Assembly: GCF_030036535.1 (NCBI RefSeq)
Contig: NZ_CP080387.1
Location: 1,860,001-1,924,000 of the forward strand
Origin: Agrobacterium cucumeris
GTDB taxonomy: Bacteria > Pseudomonadota > Alphaproteobacteria > Rhizobiales > Rhizobiaceae
Direction: 5' to 3'
Length of the DNA: 64,000 nucleotides
Of the stretch, positions 26,931-38,534 are shown one piece after another (the stretch's first letter is position 1; every line of letters begins with the position of its first letter). The notes beneath the pieces are model-generated. The model saw nothing but the letters and a program-made list of their open reading frames with translations. It was not told the origin of the DNA and searched no databases. The translations under genes and the position numbers were made by a program.

Positions 26931-27709
26931 AGCGTTTTTTCGCCTGGGGCGCGCTGATCTTCGGCCTGCTCTATTTCGCCCTGCCGCTGATCGGCATGAC
27001 CAACTTCTCGCTGAAAATGCGGCGCGGCGAATATTCCTTCGACGCCTATGGCAAGGTGCTGACCGATCCGCGTTTCCAGGAAACCTTCAGCTATTCGGTG
27101 GTGATGGCGCTGTTCACCATCGTTTTCGGGGTCCTGCTGGTCGTGCCCACCGCCTATTGGGTACGGCTGAAACTGCCGGGCCTGCGGCCCTATATCGAAT
27201 TCATCACGCTTTTGCCGCTGGTCATTCCGGCCATCGTCATCGTTTTCGGTTATATCCGGCTTTACAACACCTCCAGCTGGCTGCCGCTGACCGGCACCAC
27301 CTCCGGCACCAACCTGCTCTTGATGTTTGGTTATGCCACACTCGCTTTGCCCTATATGTACCGCGCCGTCGATACGGGCCTCAGAACCATCGATGTCTCG
27401 ACGCTGACGGAAGCCGCCCAAAGCCTCGGTGCCGGCTGGACGACCATCCTGTCGCGCATCATCCTGCCCAATGTTCTGGTCGCCGTGCTGTCAGGTGCGT
27501 TCTTGACCTTCGCCATCGTCATCGGTGAATTCACCATGGCGGCGCTTTTGAACCGCCCGGCCTTCGGCCCCTACATGCAGCTGCTTGGCGCCAACCGCGC
27601 CTATGAACCGGCAGCCCTTGCCGTGATTTCCTTCGGCATCACCTGGGGTTGCCTTGGTCTGATCCAACTCGTTTCACGTTACCAGAAGGGCGCGCCTCCC
27701 AAGGCCTGA
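26927..27709 (+). CDS. ABC transporter inner-membrane permease, second subunit
   Basis: 260 residues from ATG 26927, in ATGA overlap with the first permease. About six helices, with FALPLIGMTNFSLKM at the start and a long periplasmic loop. The EAA loop reads LTEAAQSLGAGWTTILSRIILPNVL. It is a PotC-like partner subunit. The longer frame beginning at 26609 lies inside the upstream gene in another phase and is not used. The gene is followed after 13 bases by the ATPase gene, which confirms a single operon. Confidence 0.9.
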   Translation: MKRFFAWGALIFGLLYFALPLIGMTNFSLKMRRGEYSFDAYGKVLTDPRFQETFSYSVVMALFTIVFGVLLVVPTAYWVRLKLPGLRPYIEFITLLPLVIPAIVIVFGYIRLYNTSSWLPLTGTTSGTNLLLMFGYATLALPYMYRAVDTGLRTIDVSTLTEAAQSLGAGWTTILSRIILPNVLVAVLSGAFLTFAIVIGEFTMAALLNRPAFGPYMQLLGANRAYEPAALAVISFGITWGCLGLIQLVSRYQKGAPPKA

Positions 27710-27722
27710 GGACAAGATTTTC

Positions 27723-28781
27723 ATGAGCTTTTTGACACTTAGCAACATCAAGAAATCCTTCGGCGCCGTGCAGGTCGTGCATGATTTCAACATGGCCATC
27801 GAAAAGGGCGAATTCGTCTCCTTCCTCGGGCCATCGGGCTGCGGCAAGACCACCGTGCTGCGCATGATCGCCGGCTTCGAAATCCCGACCGGCGGTTCCA
27901 TCGTCATCAACGGCAAGGACCAGACGACGCTGCGCCCCAACCAGCGCAATATCGGCATGGTGTTCCAGGCCTATGCGCTGTTTCCGAACATGAATGTCTA
28001 CGAAAACGTCGCCTTTGGCCTGAAAGTCGCCGGCAAGCCGAAAGCCGAGATAGACGCCCGCGTGAAGGAAATGCTCCAGCTCATCCATCTGGAACATCTG
28101 GCAGACCGTTATCCCTACCAGATGTCGGGTGGCCAGCAGCAGCGCGTGGCGCTTGCCCGCGCTCTGGCGCCGAAACCGGAAGTGCTTCTGCTGGACGAGC
28201 CGCTTTCCGCGCTCGACGCCAAGATCCGCGTATCGCTGCGCGAGGAAATCCGCCAGATTCAGCAGAAGCTCGGCATCACCACCATCTTCGTAACCCACGA
28301 TCAGGAAGAAGCGCTGTCGATCTCCGACCGTATCGTGGTGATGAATTCCGGCCGCGCCGACCAGATCGGCACGCCCTTCGATATCTACAACAAGCCCGCG
28401 ACCCGTTTCGTCGCTTCCTTCGTCGGCACGCTGAACCTCATCGACGCCACGGTCATGGACTCCTCCACCAACACCATTCGTGTCGGAGAGCAAAACGTGA
28501 CGCTGCACAAACCGGTCGAAGCCGTAAACGGCGAAAAAATCACCCTCGCGCTTCGTCCGGAAGCGGGCTCGCTCGGCAACGACGCGAAAGGCGATGTCGC
28601 CATTTCCGGCACCGTCACCTCCAGTCAGTTCCTCGGCTCCGTCATCCGCACCCGTCTCGATCTCGGCGGCTCGACCCTGTCTTTCGACATGTTCAATGAT
28701 CCCGGCACCGCGCCGCCTGCCCTTGGCGAACAGGTGACGCTCAAATTCGCAGCAGGCGATCTGATGGTGATCAAGGACTAA
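27723..28781 (+). CDS. ABC transporter ATP-binding protein (PotA/FbpC-like)
   Basis: 352 residues. Walker [11 protein letters not shown]-loop [13 protein letters not shown], signature [15 protein letters not shown], Walker [15 protein letters not shown] and the H-loop VTHDQEE are all intact in residues 1-235. The C-terminal part (about 240-350) is a TOBE-type regulatory domain ([25 protein letters not shown]), as in PotA, MalK-like and FbpC-like proteins. It energises the two permeases encoded just upstream. Start ATG 27723. The zinc dehydrogenase gene begins about 75 bases later on the same strand. Confidence 0.93.
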   Translation: MSFLTLSNIKKSFGAVQVVHDFNMAIEKGEFVSFLGPSGCGKTTVLRMIAGFEIPTGGSIVINGKDQTTLRPNQRNIGMVFQAYALFPNMNVYENVAFGLKVAGKPKAEIDARVKEMLQLIHLEHLADRYPYQMSGGQQQRVALARALAPKPEVLLLDEPLSALDAKIRVSLREEIRQIQQKLGITTIFVTHDQEEALSISDRIVVMNSGRADQIGTPFDIYNKPATRFVASFVGTLNLIDATVMDSSTNTIRVGEQNVTLHKPVEAVNGEKITLALRPEAGSLGNDAKGDVAISGTVTSSQFLGSVIRTRLDLGGSTLSFDMFNDPGTAPPALGEQVTLKFAAGDLMVIKD

Positions 28782-28858
28782 ACCGCTTTTCTCCATTGGG
28801 GGAAGAGGCTAGAGCAGGTATTGAACTCGAACCTGCATGCCAGCGATATGAGGCCATG

Positions 28859-29902
<1,044 letters not shown>

Positions 29903-29944
29903 TGCAGGCGCCCGCAACCACCTGATTCGCGAATTGCGTCCGGG

Positions 29945-30589
29945 TCAGGCACCCCTGCGCCCGAACGCCCGGACCGGAGCGGCTCCCGGAGCAGATGCAT
30001 GGACCGACGATGCTGCCGGGATACGCGTCGCGTGATCCGTCTGGCTACCGCTCCATTGACGGTTCACCAGCTGTTTCGTGCGGACCTCAAGCGGGTCGGG
30101 GGCGTCTTCCTCCTGCTGCTGCTTACTTCCAGTGACTGCGGAGGTCGTCGCCAATCGCGAAATCCACCGCACGAGCTGCATGCCCTTGTGAACAAGCACA
30201 AAGATGCCAATAATTGCGACCGCTATGATAATCACGAGGTTCCAGGGCGCGTCACTGTCCCTCGCCGCCCGCTCCATGCGATCTTTTGTCGTCGGATCAA
30301 AACCAAGCGTCGCATTCAGCCTGGCGATGTCAGCATCGCTGAGCCTGCTGTAACGCTCGTCACGATACAGCACATAACCGCTCCTATCCCCGCTGTTGAG
30401 ATAACCAACGTCGAATGCTTCACCGTCGCGAAGAAAAGGCTCGCTGTCCGGCAGATCATAAACGAGATCGATGGTCTCGCCGCCACCGAATCCGGGGATG
30501 GCAAAAAACCGAGACTTCCGCGCCTCAGCTTCGCTCACGAATATCGCGGAAAATAGAAACGCGGCCGAAAAAAGCGCAATATGCTTCAT
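29945..30589 (-). CDS. Uncharacterised secreted/membrane protein
   Basis: 214 residues. I do not recognise the family. Visible features are a signal peptide (MKHIALFSAAFLFSAIF to about residue 22, cut near EAEA), a soluble domain with YSRLSDADIARLNATLGFD, one transmembrane helix (about 115-135, VIIIAVAIIGIFVLVHK), then a polar, Gln/Glu- and Ala/Pro-rich cytoplasmic-type tail. Ribosome site GGAGAG lies before ATG 30587-30589. It converges with the zinc dehydrogenase gene and stands alone on its strand, so context gives no function. The strong signal peptide and helix make it a real gene rather than a chance frame. Confidence 0.65.
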   Translation of the reverse strand: MKHIALFSAAFLFSAIFVSEAEARKSRFFAIPGFGGGETIDLVYDLPDSEPFLRDGEAFDVGYLNSGDRSGYVLYRDERYSRLSDADIARLNATLGFDPTTKDRMERAARDSDAPWNLVIIIAVAIIGIFVLVHKGMQLVRWISRLATTSAVTGSKQQQEEDAPDPLEVRTKQLVNRQWSGSQTDHATRIPAASSVHASAPGAAPVRAFGRRGA

Positions 30590-30921
30590 TCACTCTCTCC
30601 AAAACAACGAGAATGATGACCACTGACATTACTGAATTAATTTGAAGTATATACTTACGACAACATGTTAAATTTAAGATAAATATTGTATATATCTAAT
30701 ATATGTCGATTTATTACTTGGAATTAGACACACTAATTTATAATAAAATGAACTTCTAACGATGCGACATGACGTATCTCCGCCAACGCTGTAAACCATT
30801 GGTGCGAACAGCGCCCCACGTTAAGCCGCAATCACACGCAATTGCTTTGAGCATGGCGCCGCGATGATGCGACAGAGCGCAACGTCGGTGAACATGACGG
30901 ATGAGATGCAAGGACCGTGAC
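30590..30921. other. A/T-rich intergenic stretch
   Basis: 332 bases with no credible gene. Bases about 30640-30760 are strikingly A/T-rich (TATATAC, TAAATTTAAGATAAATATTG and similar), unlike the GC-rich surroundings. It probably contains the divergent promoters of the unknown protein (-) and the AAA ATPase (+). No clear repeat or binding site could be resolved by eye. Confidence 0.6.
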
Positions 30922-31698
30922 ATGCTGTTTCTCGATAGCGTAACCATGAAAGAAACCCCGGGCGGACGGGATGAATATCCTTTCTCGGTTCCGGCGGTGC
31001 GCCATCTGGAACGCCTCGAGTTCAAGACGCCGATCACTTTTTTTGCCGGCAATAATGGTTCGGGTAAATCAACGCTGCTGGAAGGACTGGCGGCCGGAAT
31101 GACGGCCTATGCCATCGGTAACCATGGCCAGGTTTCGGGTGATCTTTATCTTCAGCATGCCGAGACCGTGGCAAGGGCCTTTTATTTCGCCCGCAAGAAA
31201 TATCCGAAGATCCGCATGTTCATGCGCGCCGAAGATGTGCTTGGCTATGTCCGCCGGCTGAATGAAGAGACGCTGGACGACTTTCGCTGGGAGCGGGAAA
31301 AAGCCTTGAAAAAAGGCGAGGACTTTCCGGAAGAAACCCCGGAGACCTTTCGCAGGATTGTCAGGAACAACACCATCGACCGTCGGTCGCATGGCGAAGG
31401 CTTTCTCGATATCATGCAGCAGCGGGTACATGGTGCCGGCCTCTATTTCCTCGACGAACCGGAAAGCCCGCTTTCACCGCAAAAACAGCTGGAGCTTGCG
31501 GCCATCATCCGCCACGCCGCCGACAGTGGCGGACAGTTGATCATCGCCACCCACTCACCGGTGCTTTTGGCCATTCCGGAAGCGACGATCTATTATTTCG
31601 ATGAGGATGGCATCACCGAACGCCTCTATGACGAACTTGAGAACATCACTTTCCTGCGGCGCTTTCTCGATCGTCCATCAAAATTCATAAGCGATTGA
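30922..31698 (+). CDS. Small AAA (ABC/SMC-like) ATPase, orphan
   Basis: 258 residues from ATG 30922 (AAGGA upstream; an ATG at 30901 is the alternative). Walker A is FFAGNNGSGKSTLLEGL. A signature-like SHGEGFLDIM, Walker B GLYFLDEPESPLSP and LIIATHSPVLLAIP with a switch His follow. This is the single-domain predicted ATPase group of the AAA_21/AAA_23 type, related to OLD and SMC heads. There is no nuclease domain and no partner gene next to it. Stand-alone members are widespread and of unclear role; some act in anti-phage defence, but there is no companion here to support that. It is preceded by a markedly A/T-rich stretch. Confidence 0.83.
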   Translation: MLFLDSVTMKETPGGRDEYPFSVPAVRHLERLEFKTPITFFAGNNGSGKSTLLEGLAAGMTAYAIGNHGQVSGDLYLQHAETVARAFYFARKKYPKIRMFMRAEDVLGYVRRLNEETLDDFRWEREKALKKGEDFPEETPETFRRIVRNNTIDRRSHGEGFLDIMQQRVHGAGLYFLDEPESPLSPQKQLELAAIIRHAADSGGQLIIATHSPVLLAIPEATIYYFDEDGITERLYDELENITFLRRFLDRPSKFISD

Positions 31699-31777
31699 GA
31701 ACCGATAAAGCTTGAAATCCCGCTTCTCTTGCAGCATGCCCATTAGCAACATGTGAATTAGAAAAAGAAGCAGGCCT

Positions 31778-33109
31778 ATGTCTCCCACCAGCACACCGGC
31801 AGCTGCCCGGCCCCTGAACAGCCAGGATTACAGAACTCTGGGTCTTTCGGCCCTGGGCGGCGCGCTCGAATTTTACGATTTCATCATTTTCGTGTTTTTC
31901 GCCACCGTCATCGGCCACCTGTTCTTTCCGCCGGAAATGCCGGACTGGCTGGTGATGATCCAGACCTTCGGCATCTTCGCCGCCGGTTATCTGGTGCGAC
32001 CGCTCGGCGGCATCGTTCTGGCGCATTATGGCGACCGTTATGGCCGCAAGCGCGTCTTTGCCTTTTCCATCCTCCTGATGGCGCTCTCCACGCTGGGCAT
32101 GGCGCTGATGCCGACCTATGCCACTATCGGCGTCGCCGCCCCAATCCTGCTCATCATCCTGCGCATGCTGCAGGGTGCAGCCATTGGCGGTGAAGTGCCG
32201 GGCGCCTGGACCTTCGTTGCCGAACACGTGCCTTTCCGTCGTGTCGGGCTTGCCTGCGGCTTCCTCACATCCGGCCTCTCCTTCGGCATCATGCTGGGCT
32301 CGCTGATTGCCTTTGCCATCAACTCGCTTTTTTCGCCGGAAGATGTTGCCGGTTATGCATGGCGTATTCCCTTCCTGCTCGGCGGGATTTTCGGCCTGAT
32401 CGCCGTCTATCTGCGCCGCTGGCTGGAAGAGACGCCGATCTTCAACGAGATGAAAAAATCGAAGTCGCTGACGGACAAGCTGCCGCTCGGGCTGGTGCTG
32501 AAGCACCATATGCGCGGCGTCATCATTTCCGCCCTGCTCACCTGGGTTCTGTCGGCGGCCATCGTGGTGACCACGCTGATGACGGCCACCTTTCTGCAGA
32601 AGCTTTATGGCTACACCCCGACGCAGGCGCTGGCTGGCACCAGCTTCGGCACGCTGTTCCTGATTTTCGGCGTCATCATCGCCGGCGCATTGATCGACCG
32701 TGTCGGCTCCGGCATTTTCTTCATGGCTGCCAGCATCTTCTTTGGCATCGCCACCTTCACCTTCTACAGCTATGCCGGCGCGTCGCTTGAAACCATGTTC
32801 ATTCTCTACGGCGTCATGGGCCTTTCGGTCGGCATGGCGGGAGCCGTGCCCTATGTCATGGTCCGCGCCTTCCCGGCATCGGTCCGCTTCTCCGGCCTCT
32901 CCTTCGCCTACAACGTCTCCTATGCCGTCTTCGGCGGGCTGACGCCGATCGGAGTGACGACCGCGCTTGCCGTCAATCCCATGGCCCATGCCTGGTATCT
33001 GGTCTTCATCGCCGTGCTCGCCTTCTGCATTGGCCTTTACCTCTATCTGCGTGGCAGCGAGGTTGAGAGCCATGTCGGCATCGAGGAACTGGCGGCGCTA
33101 AGATCGTAA
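31778..33109 (+). CDS. MFS transporter, metabolite:H+ symporter (MHS) family
   Basis: 443 residues, 12 helices. The MHS signatures are clear: SALGGALEFYDFIIFVFFA in helix 1, RPLGGIVLAHYGDRYGRKR in the 2-3 loop, LRMLQGAAIGGEVPGAW, and LLGGIFGLIAVYLRRWLEETPIF. Members import citrate, alpha-ketoglutarate, proline/betaine or shikimate-type acids with protons. The substrate is not identified. Start ATG 31778. It ends 15 bases before a strong terminator and has no co-transcribed enzyme. Confidence 0.9.
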   Translation: MSPTSTPAAARPLNSQDYRTLGLSALGGALEFYDFIIFVFFATVIGHLFFPPEMPDWLVMIQTFGIFAAGYLVRPLGGIVLAHYGDRYGRKRVFAFSILLMALSTLGMALMPTYATIGVAAPILLIILRMLQGAAIGGEVPGAWTFVAEHVPFRRVGLACGFLTSGLSFGIMLGSLIAFAINSLFSPEDVAGYAWRIPFLLGGIFGLIAVYLRRWLEETPIFNEMKKSKSLTDKLPLGLVLKHHMRGVIISALLTWVLSAAIVVTTLMTATFLQKLYGYTPTQALAGTSFGTLFLIFGVIIAGALIDRVGSGIFFMAASIFFGIATFTFYSYAGASLETMFILYGVMGLSVGMAGAVPYVMVRAFPASVRFSGLSFAYNVSYAVFGGLTPIGVTTALAVNPMAHAWYLVFIAVLAFCIGLYLYLRGSEVESHVGIEELAALRS

Positions 33110-33123
33110 GCGCAACGGCCAAC

Positions 33124-33155
33124 AAAAAAGCGCGGGCAGAACCCGCGCTTTTTTT
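33124..33155. terminator. Bidirectional rho-independent terminator
   Basis: AAAAAAGCGCGGG and CCCGCGCTTTTTTT pair around CAGAA. It lies between the converging MHS transporter (+) and metH (-) genes. Confidence 0.88.
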
Positions 33156-33176
33156 GCAGCAACGACGCCCGAAACA

Positions 33177-36100
33177 TCAGGCCGCGCTGTCGATTTCCTC
33201 AGCGCCATTTGTCGGCACATAATTGAGTACCGGCCCGAGCCAGCGCTCGACCTCTGTCACCGGCATATCCTTGCGGCGCGCATAGTCGAGAACCTGGTCC
33301 CGCTCCACCTTGGCGACACCGAAGTAATAGCTCTCGGGATGACCGATATAGATGCCGGAGACCGAGGATCCCGGCCACATGGCATAGCTTTCCGTCAGTT
33401 CCACACCCGCGGCATTGGTGGCGTCGAGCAGGGCAAACAGCGTCTTCTTTTCGGTATGGTCGGGCTGCGCCGGATAGCCGGGTGCAGGGCGAATACCGGC
33501 ATAAGCTTCACCAATCAGGTCATCACCGCCAAGAGCCTCGTCCGGCGCATAACCCCAGAATTCCTTGCGCACCCGCTCATGCATGCGCTCGGCAAAGGCT
33601 TCTGCAAAACGGTCGGCCAGCGCCTTGACGAGGATGGACGAATAATCGTCATTGGCCCGCTCGAAGCGCTCGGCAATTGCCACTTCCTCGATACCCGCCG
33701 TCACCACGAAGCCACCAACATAATCGGCAACGCCGCTATCGACAGGCGCCACGAAATCCGACAGCGCCACGTTGGGACGACCATCGCGCTTGGAAAGCTG
33801 CTGGCGCAGCGTGAAGAAGGTGGCGAGCTCTTGCCTGCGGCTTTCATCCTTAAACAGCTTGATATCGTCGCCCACCGCATTGGCCGGCCAGAAGCCGATC
33901 ACCGCACGCGGCCGGAACCACTTCTCCTCGATGATCTTCGAAAGCATTGCCTGCGCATCGGCATAAAGCTGCCGCGCCGCCTCACCCTGCTTTTCATCTT
34001 CAAGGATTGCCGGGAAACGGCCCTTCAATTCCCAGGTCTGGAAGAACGGCGTCCAGTCTATGTAACGGGAAAGCTCTTCCAGATCATAGGTCTCGAATAC
34101 CCTGGTGCCGAAGAACTGCGGCTTGACGACGCTGTAGCTCGACCAGTCGATCTTGTGCGCATTCTCACGGGCACGGGCAAGCGGCAGACGCTGCTTTTCG
34201 CGCTCGTTCCGGGCATGGGCTTCCGCCACCTTGGCATATTCGTTGCGGATGCCATCGATATAAGCAGGCTTCTGTTCGGCCGAGAGAAGTGCCGACACGA
34301 CGCCTACCGCACGCGAAGCATCCGTCACATAGATCGCCTGCCCCGCCTCGTAACGCGGATGGATTTTCACCGCCGTATGCACACGGCTGGTCGTCGCGCC
34401 GCCGATCAACAGCGGAATATCGAAACCCTGCCGCTCCATTTCAGCCGCCACATGCACCATTTCATCCAGCGATGGCGTGATGAGGCCGGAAAGGCCGATC
34501 ACATCCACCTTTTCGGCAATCGCCGTCTCAAGGATCTTCGTCGTCGGCACCATGACGCCGAGATCGATGATCTCGTAATTGTTGCAGGCCAGAACGACGC
34601 CGACGATGTTCTTGCCGATATCGTGCACATCGCCCTTCACGGTCGCCATCAGCACCTTGCCGGCGGCACTGCGCTCGGAACCGCCATTCTGGCGCTTTTC
34701 CTCTTCCATGTAAGGCAAAAGCACGGCAACCGCCTGCTTCATCACGCGGGCGGATTTCACCACCTGCGGCAGGAACATCTTGCCCGAGCCGAAGAGATCG
34801 CCGACCACGTTCATGCCGGCCATCAGCGGCCCTTCGATAACGTGCAGTGGACGGGCAGCCTTCTGGCGCGCCTCTTCCGTATCGGCCTCGATATAGTCGG
34901 TGATGCCGTTGACCAGCGCATGTTCCAGCCGTTTCTCGACGGCAAGCTCGCGCCAGGAAAGATCCTGCACCTTGGTGTCCTTGGCGCCCGTGCCACGGAA
35001 ACGCTCCGCGACTTCAAGCAGACGCTCGGTCGCATCGTCGCGACGGTTCAGCACCACGTCCTCGCAGGCCTCGCGCAGTTCCGCATCGATATTGTCGTAA
35101 ACCGCAAGCTGCCCGGCATTAACGATGCCCATATCCATGCCCACCTGGATGGCATGGTAGAGGAACACGGCATGCATCGCCTCGCGTACCGGCTCGTTGC
35201 CGCGGAAGGAGAAGGACAGGTTGGAAACACCGCCAGAAATATGCGTCAGAGGCATGGTTTCGCGGATGGTCTTTGTGGCCTCGATGAAGTCTACGCCGTA
35301 ATTATTGTGCTCTTCGATGCCCGTCGCCACGGCGAACACATTCGGGTCGAAGATGATGTCTTCCGGCGACAGGCCAGCCTTTTCGGTCAGCAGCTTGTAG
35401 GCGCGCGCGCAGATTTCCACCTTGCGCTGATAAGTATCCGCCTGCCCGACCTCGTCAAAGGCCATGACCACGACGGCCGCGCCGTAATTGTGGACCAGCC
35501 GCGCCTGCTGGAGAAACTTCTCTTCGCCTTCCTTCAGCGAAATGGAATTGACGATCGACTTGCCCTGAACGCATTTCAGACCAGCCTCGATAATCTCGAA
35601 CTTGGAGCTGTCGATCATGACCGGCACGCGGGCGATGTCAGGTTCGGCGGCGATGAGGTTCAGGAATTCCACCATCGCCTTTTCAGAATCGATCAGGCCT
35701 TCATCCATGTTGATGTCGATGATCTGGGCGCCGTTTTCCACCTGATCGCGGGCGACAGCCAGCGCCGCCGTGTAATCGCCGGCGGTGATGAGCTTGCGGA
35801 AGCGGGCCGAGCCGGTAACGTTGGTGCGCTCGCCGACATTGACGAAGGGAATGTCCTTGGTCAGCACGAAAGGCTCAAGGCCCGAAAGCGACATGAAGGG
35901 CACATGCGCGGGAATCTCGCGCGGCTTGTAACCCTTCACGGATTCCGCAATCGCCCGGATATGCTCCGGCGTCGAGCCGCAGCAGCCGCCGACGATGTTG
36001 ACGAGACCGTCACGCACGAAGCCCTCAACCTGACGCGCCATCATCTCAGGCGTTTCGTCATATTGGCCGAATTCATTCGGCAGGCCGGCATTGGGATAGG

Positions 36101-36950
36101 CGCAGACGAAAGTGTCTGCCACGTCAGACAATTCCTGCAGATGCGGACGCATCGCATCCGCACCAAGCGCGCAGTTAAGCCCGATGGTGAAGGGGTTGGC
36201 GTGGCGCACCGAGTTCCAGAAGGCAGACGGCGTCTGGCCGGAAAGCGTGCGGCCGGAAAGGTCGGTAATCGTGCCGGAGATCATCACCGGCAGGCGGATG
36301 CCCTTCGCCTCGAAACGCTCCTCGCAGGCGAAGATCGCCGCCTTGGCGTTCAACGTATCGAAGATCGTCTCGATCAGGATGATATCGGCGCCGCCGTCGA
36401 TCAGGCCGTCGATCTGCTCGCCATAGGCAATACGCAGGTCGTCGAAGCTGACGGCACGATAACCGGGATTGTTGACATCTGGCGAAATCGAGGCCGTGCG
36501 GTTGGTCGGGCCGATGGCGCCGGCCACGAAACGGCGGCGTCCGTCTTCCCGCTCGGCGCGCTGGGCAGCACGGCGGACAATTGCCGCGCCCTCACGGTTG
36601 AGGTCGTAGACGGCATTTTCCATCTCGTAGTCAGCCTGCGCGATGCGCGTCGATGAAAACGTGTTGGTTTCGAGAATATCCGCACCCGCCATGGCGTAGC
36701 GATAATGTATTTCCTCGATTGCATCCGGCTGGGTCAGGATCAGAAGGTCGTTATTGCCCTTCTGGTGACAGGCACAGCCGATAAAACGGTCACCGCGGAA
36801 ATGGTCTTCGTCAAAACCGAGACCCTGGATCTGCGTGCCCATGGCGCCATCGAGAATGAGGATGCGTTCGCTTGCGGCCTCGCGCAGCGCCTTGAAAATT
36901 TCCGCGCCGTCGCGCTTTGCCCCTTCGGGGCCAAACAGGTCGTCAAACAC
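33177..36950 (-). CDS. metH: Cobalamin-dependent methionine synthase MetH
   Basis: 1257 residues, the full four-module length. It transfers the methyl of 5-methyl-THF to homocysteine through B12. In order: a homocysteine/zinc module ([11 protein letters not shown] near the start, [11 protein letters not shown] with zinc Cys near 330), a pterin-binding module ([14 protein letters not shown] near 370), a cap/B12 module with the cobalt-binding [12 protein letters not shown], and a SAM-binding reactivation module ([23 protein letters not shown]). I chose GTG 36948-36950 because AGGAG lies seven bases upstream. ATG 36963-36965 has no ribosome site and would contain that AGGAG. A SahR-like palindrome sits 47-66 bases upstream. 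It uses the methyl-THF made by MetF, encoded about 31 kb away. Confidence 0.95.
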   Translation of the reverse strand: MFDDLFGPEGAKRDGAEIFKALREAASERILILDGAMGTQIQGLGFDEDHFRGDRFIGCACHQKGNNDLLILTQPDAIEEIHYRYAMAGADILETNTFSSTRIAQADYEMENAVYDLNREGAAIVRRAAQRAEREDGRRRFVAGAIGPTNRTASISPDVNNPGYRAVSFDDLRIAYGEQIDGLIDGGADIILIETIFDTLNAKAAIFACEERFEAKGIRLPVMISGTITDLSGRTLSGQTPSAFWNSVRHANPFTIGLNCALGADAMRPHLQELSDVADTFVCAYPNAGLPNEFGQYDETPEMMARQVEGFVRDGLVNIVGGCCGSTPEHIRAIAESVKGYKPREIPAHVPFMSLSGLEPFVLTKDIPFVNVGERTNVTGSARFRKLITAGDYTAALAVARDQVENGAQIIDINMDEGLIDSEKAMVEFLNLIAAEPDIARVPVMIDSSKFEIIEAGLKCVQGKSIVNSISLKEGEEKFLQQARLVHNYGAAVVVMAFDEVGQADTYQRKVEICARAYKLLTEKAGLSPEDIIFDPNVFAVATGIEEHNNYGVDFIEATKTIRETMPLTHISGGVSNLSFSFRGNEPVREAMHAVFLYHAIQVGMDMGIVNAGQLAVYDNIDAELREACEDVVLNRRDDATERLLEVAERFRGTGAKDTKVQDLSWRELAVEKRLEHALVNGITDYIEADTEEARQKAARPLHVIEGPLMAGMNVVGDLFGSGKMFLPQVVKSARVMKQAVAVLLPYMEEEKRQNGGSERSAAGKVLMATVKGDVHDIGKNIVGVVLACNNYEIIDLGVMVPTTKILETAIAEKVDVIGLSGLITPSLDEMVHVAAEMERQGFDIPLLIGGATTSRVHTAVKIHPRYEAGQAIYVTDASRAVGVVSALLSAEQKPAYIDGIRNEYAKVAEAHARNEREKQRLPLARARENAHKIDWSSYSVVKPQFFGTRVFETYDLEELSRYIDWTPFFQTWELKGRFPAILEDEKQGEAARQLYADAQAMLSKIIEEKWFRPRAVIGFWPANAVGDDIKLFKDESRRQELATFFTLRQQLSKRDGRPNVALSDFVAPVDSGVADYVGGFVVTAGIEEVAIAERFERANDDYSSILVKALADRFAEAFAERMHERVRKEFWGYAPDEALGGDDLIGEAYAGIRPAPGYPAQPDHTEKKTLFALLDATNAAGVELTESYAMWPGSSVSGIYIGHPESYYFGVAKVERDQVLDYARRKDMPVTEVERWLGPVLNYVPTNGAEEIDSAA

Positions 36951-36996
36951 GGGCACACTCCTCATTTCGATTTGCAAGATCGCAAGCCGTCAAGTC

Positions 36997-37016
36997 ACAT
37001 AAAGATATGTTTATGT
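36997..37016. promoter_or_regulatory. Palindromic operator upstream of metH (SahR-like)
   Basis: ACATAAAGATATGTTTATGT is a 20-bp palindrome broken only at one symmetric base pair. Its ATAAAGATAT core is identical to the left part of the 3466-3481 site before the regulator-metF operon. It could also influence the divergent AGE epimerase gene. Confidence 0.72.
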
Positions 37017-37142
37017 CAATATATCTTCAAGGGACAGGCATAGCTTTGCGCCGTTGCGGCAGACTACGAAATTTCACTGACAGATGACAGGTTTATACGG
37101 CAAGGATATAAGCCAAGGCAGCAAACCGCATGGAGGACGAGA

Positions 37143-38390
37143 ATGCCCGAGGAAGATCATAACAGCCGCAACTGGAACACCCTTCCCTGGCACCGCCAAT
37201 GGCTGGTGAAAGAGGCCGAAGGACTTTTCGATTTCTTCCAGTATCGCGCCGTGAATTCCGCCGGCGGCTTCTTCGATCTCGACGCCAAGGGCGCGCCGCT
37301 ACAGGCAAACGATCCCGTGCGCGGCATCCACGCTTCGGCCCGCATGGTGCACTGCTTCTCCATTGGCCATCTGCTCGGCCGGCCTGGCTGCGGCGATATC
37401 GTCGACCACGGCATGACCTATCTCTGGAACAAACATCGTGACAACGAGCATGGCGGTTATTTCTGGCAGGTGAACAATGCCGGCCCTGTCGACGCCACCA
37501 AGCAGGGTTATGGCCATGCCTTCGTGCTTCTGGCCGCCTCTTCCGCCAAGACCGTCGGGCATCCGCTGGCCGACCAGATGCTGGCCGACATTACCGAAGT
37601 GCTGGAAACCCGTTTCTGGGAAGAAAAACACGGCGCCATCGCCGAGGAATTCAACCGCGACTGGTCACCCATCGAGAAGTACCGCGGCCAGAACTCCAAC
37701 ATGCACCTGACCGAAGCACTGATGGCCGCCTACGAGACGACAGGCGACAGCAACTATCTCACCAAGGCCGAACGCATCGCCGATCTTGTCATCCGCCGCC
37801 GCGCCGGCGAGCTGGACTTCCGCGTGCCGGAGCATTTCGACGAGAACTGGACGCTCGACAAGGCGTATCGCGGCAATGAAATGTTCCGGCCCTCCGGCTC
37901 CACCCCCGGCCACTGGCTGGAATGGGCACGCCTCATCCTGCAATTATGGATACTGGGCCAACGCCGCCACGACTGGATGCCGGTCGCCGCAAAATCGCTG
38001 TTCGTGCAATCCATGGCGCTGGGCTGGGACCGCGAAAAGGGCGGCTTCTTTTATACGCTCGACTGGAACGACAATCCCGACAAGCGGGCAAAACTCTGGT
38101 GGCCGATGTGCGAGGCGGCGGGTGCCGCCCACTTCCTCAACGAAAACCTGCCGGCGGACCCCTTCTATGAAGACAGCTACCGCCGCATCTGGAGCACCAT
38201 CGCCAACAACTTCATCGACCATGACAATGGCGGCTGGCACGAGGAACTGACGGAAAATCTGGTTCCCGCCCACACGCTGTTCCCCGGCAAGGGCGATATC
38301 TACCACGCGCTTCAGGCCTGCCTCATCCCGCTTTTCCCGGCCACGGGAAGCCTGACGAAGGTGATTGCGGAAAACGGCGGGGATTATTGA
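37143..38390 (+). CDS. AGE-family epimerase/isomerase (mannose-isomerase-like)
   Basis: 415 residues. An (alpha/alpha)6-barrel enzyme that interconverts sugars such as mannose/fructose, sulfoquinovose-type sugars or N-acylglucosamine. Active-site His and Arg residues are visible in SARMVHCFSIGHL, YGHAFVLLAA, the GQNSNMHLTEALMAAYE block, and GGWHEELTEN. The length is typical. Start ATG 37143 is behind GGAGGACGAGA. It is divergent from metH, and the 190-base gap contains the methionine operator. No sugar transporter is adjacent, so the substrate cannot be chosen. Members of this length in rhizobia are often annotated as mannose isomerases. Confidence 0.9.
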   Translation: MPEEDHNSRNWNTLPWHRQWLVKEAEGLFDFFQYRAVNSAGGFFDLDAKGAPLQANDPVRGIHASARMVHCFSIGHLLGRPGCGDIVDHGMTYLWNKHRDNEHGGYFWQVNNAGPVDATKQGYGHAFVLLAASSAKTVGHPLADQMLADITEVLETRFWEEKHGAIAEEFNRDWSPIEKYRGQNSNMHLTEALMAAYETTGDSNYLTKAERIADLVIRRRAGELDFRVPEHFDENWTLDKAYRGNEMFRPSGSTPGHWLEWARLILQLWILGQRRHDWMPVAAKSLFVQSMALGWDREKGGFFYTLDWNDNPDKRAKLWWPMCEAAGAAHFLNENLPADPFYEDSYRRIWSTIANNFIDHDNGGWHEELTENLVPAHTLFPGKGDIYHALQACLIPLFPATGSLTKVIAENGGDY

Positions 38391-38404
38391 GGCGTCAATA
38401 CCTT

Positions 38405-38520
38405 CCGTCATGCCGGCCTTGAGCCGGCATCCAGCCACGGCGCGTCTGCTCCGTGAAAAGAGTTTCTCACGATCAGGGACTTGGATAGTGCTGGACCCCG
38501 GATCAAGTCCGGGGTGACGG
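38405..38520. repeat. RIME-like element (116 bp), forward copy
   Basis: It starts CCGTCATGCCGGCCTTGAGC and ends AAGTCCGGGGTGACGG, with a conserved middle (GCCACGGCGCGTCTGC). The same element in the opposite orientation lies at 59357-59474. Confidence 0.8.
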
Positions 38521-38534
38521 CCACTCGTTAAACC

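Noticed and set aside
33339..36656. 1105-codon open frame antisense to metH
   Set aside because: It is the opposite-strand shadow of metH. Its translation is full of His/Arg/Gln as expected for antisense GC-rich code, and it has no recognisable domain.
36951..37142. SAM or cobalamin riboswitch upstream of metH
   Set aside because: The leader is short, and only the palindromic operator is apparent; no conserved riboswitch core was found. The same holds upstream of the metF operon.
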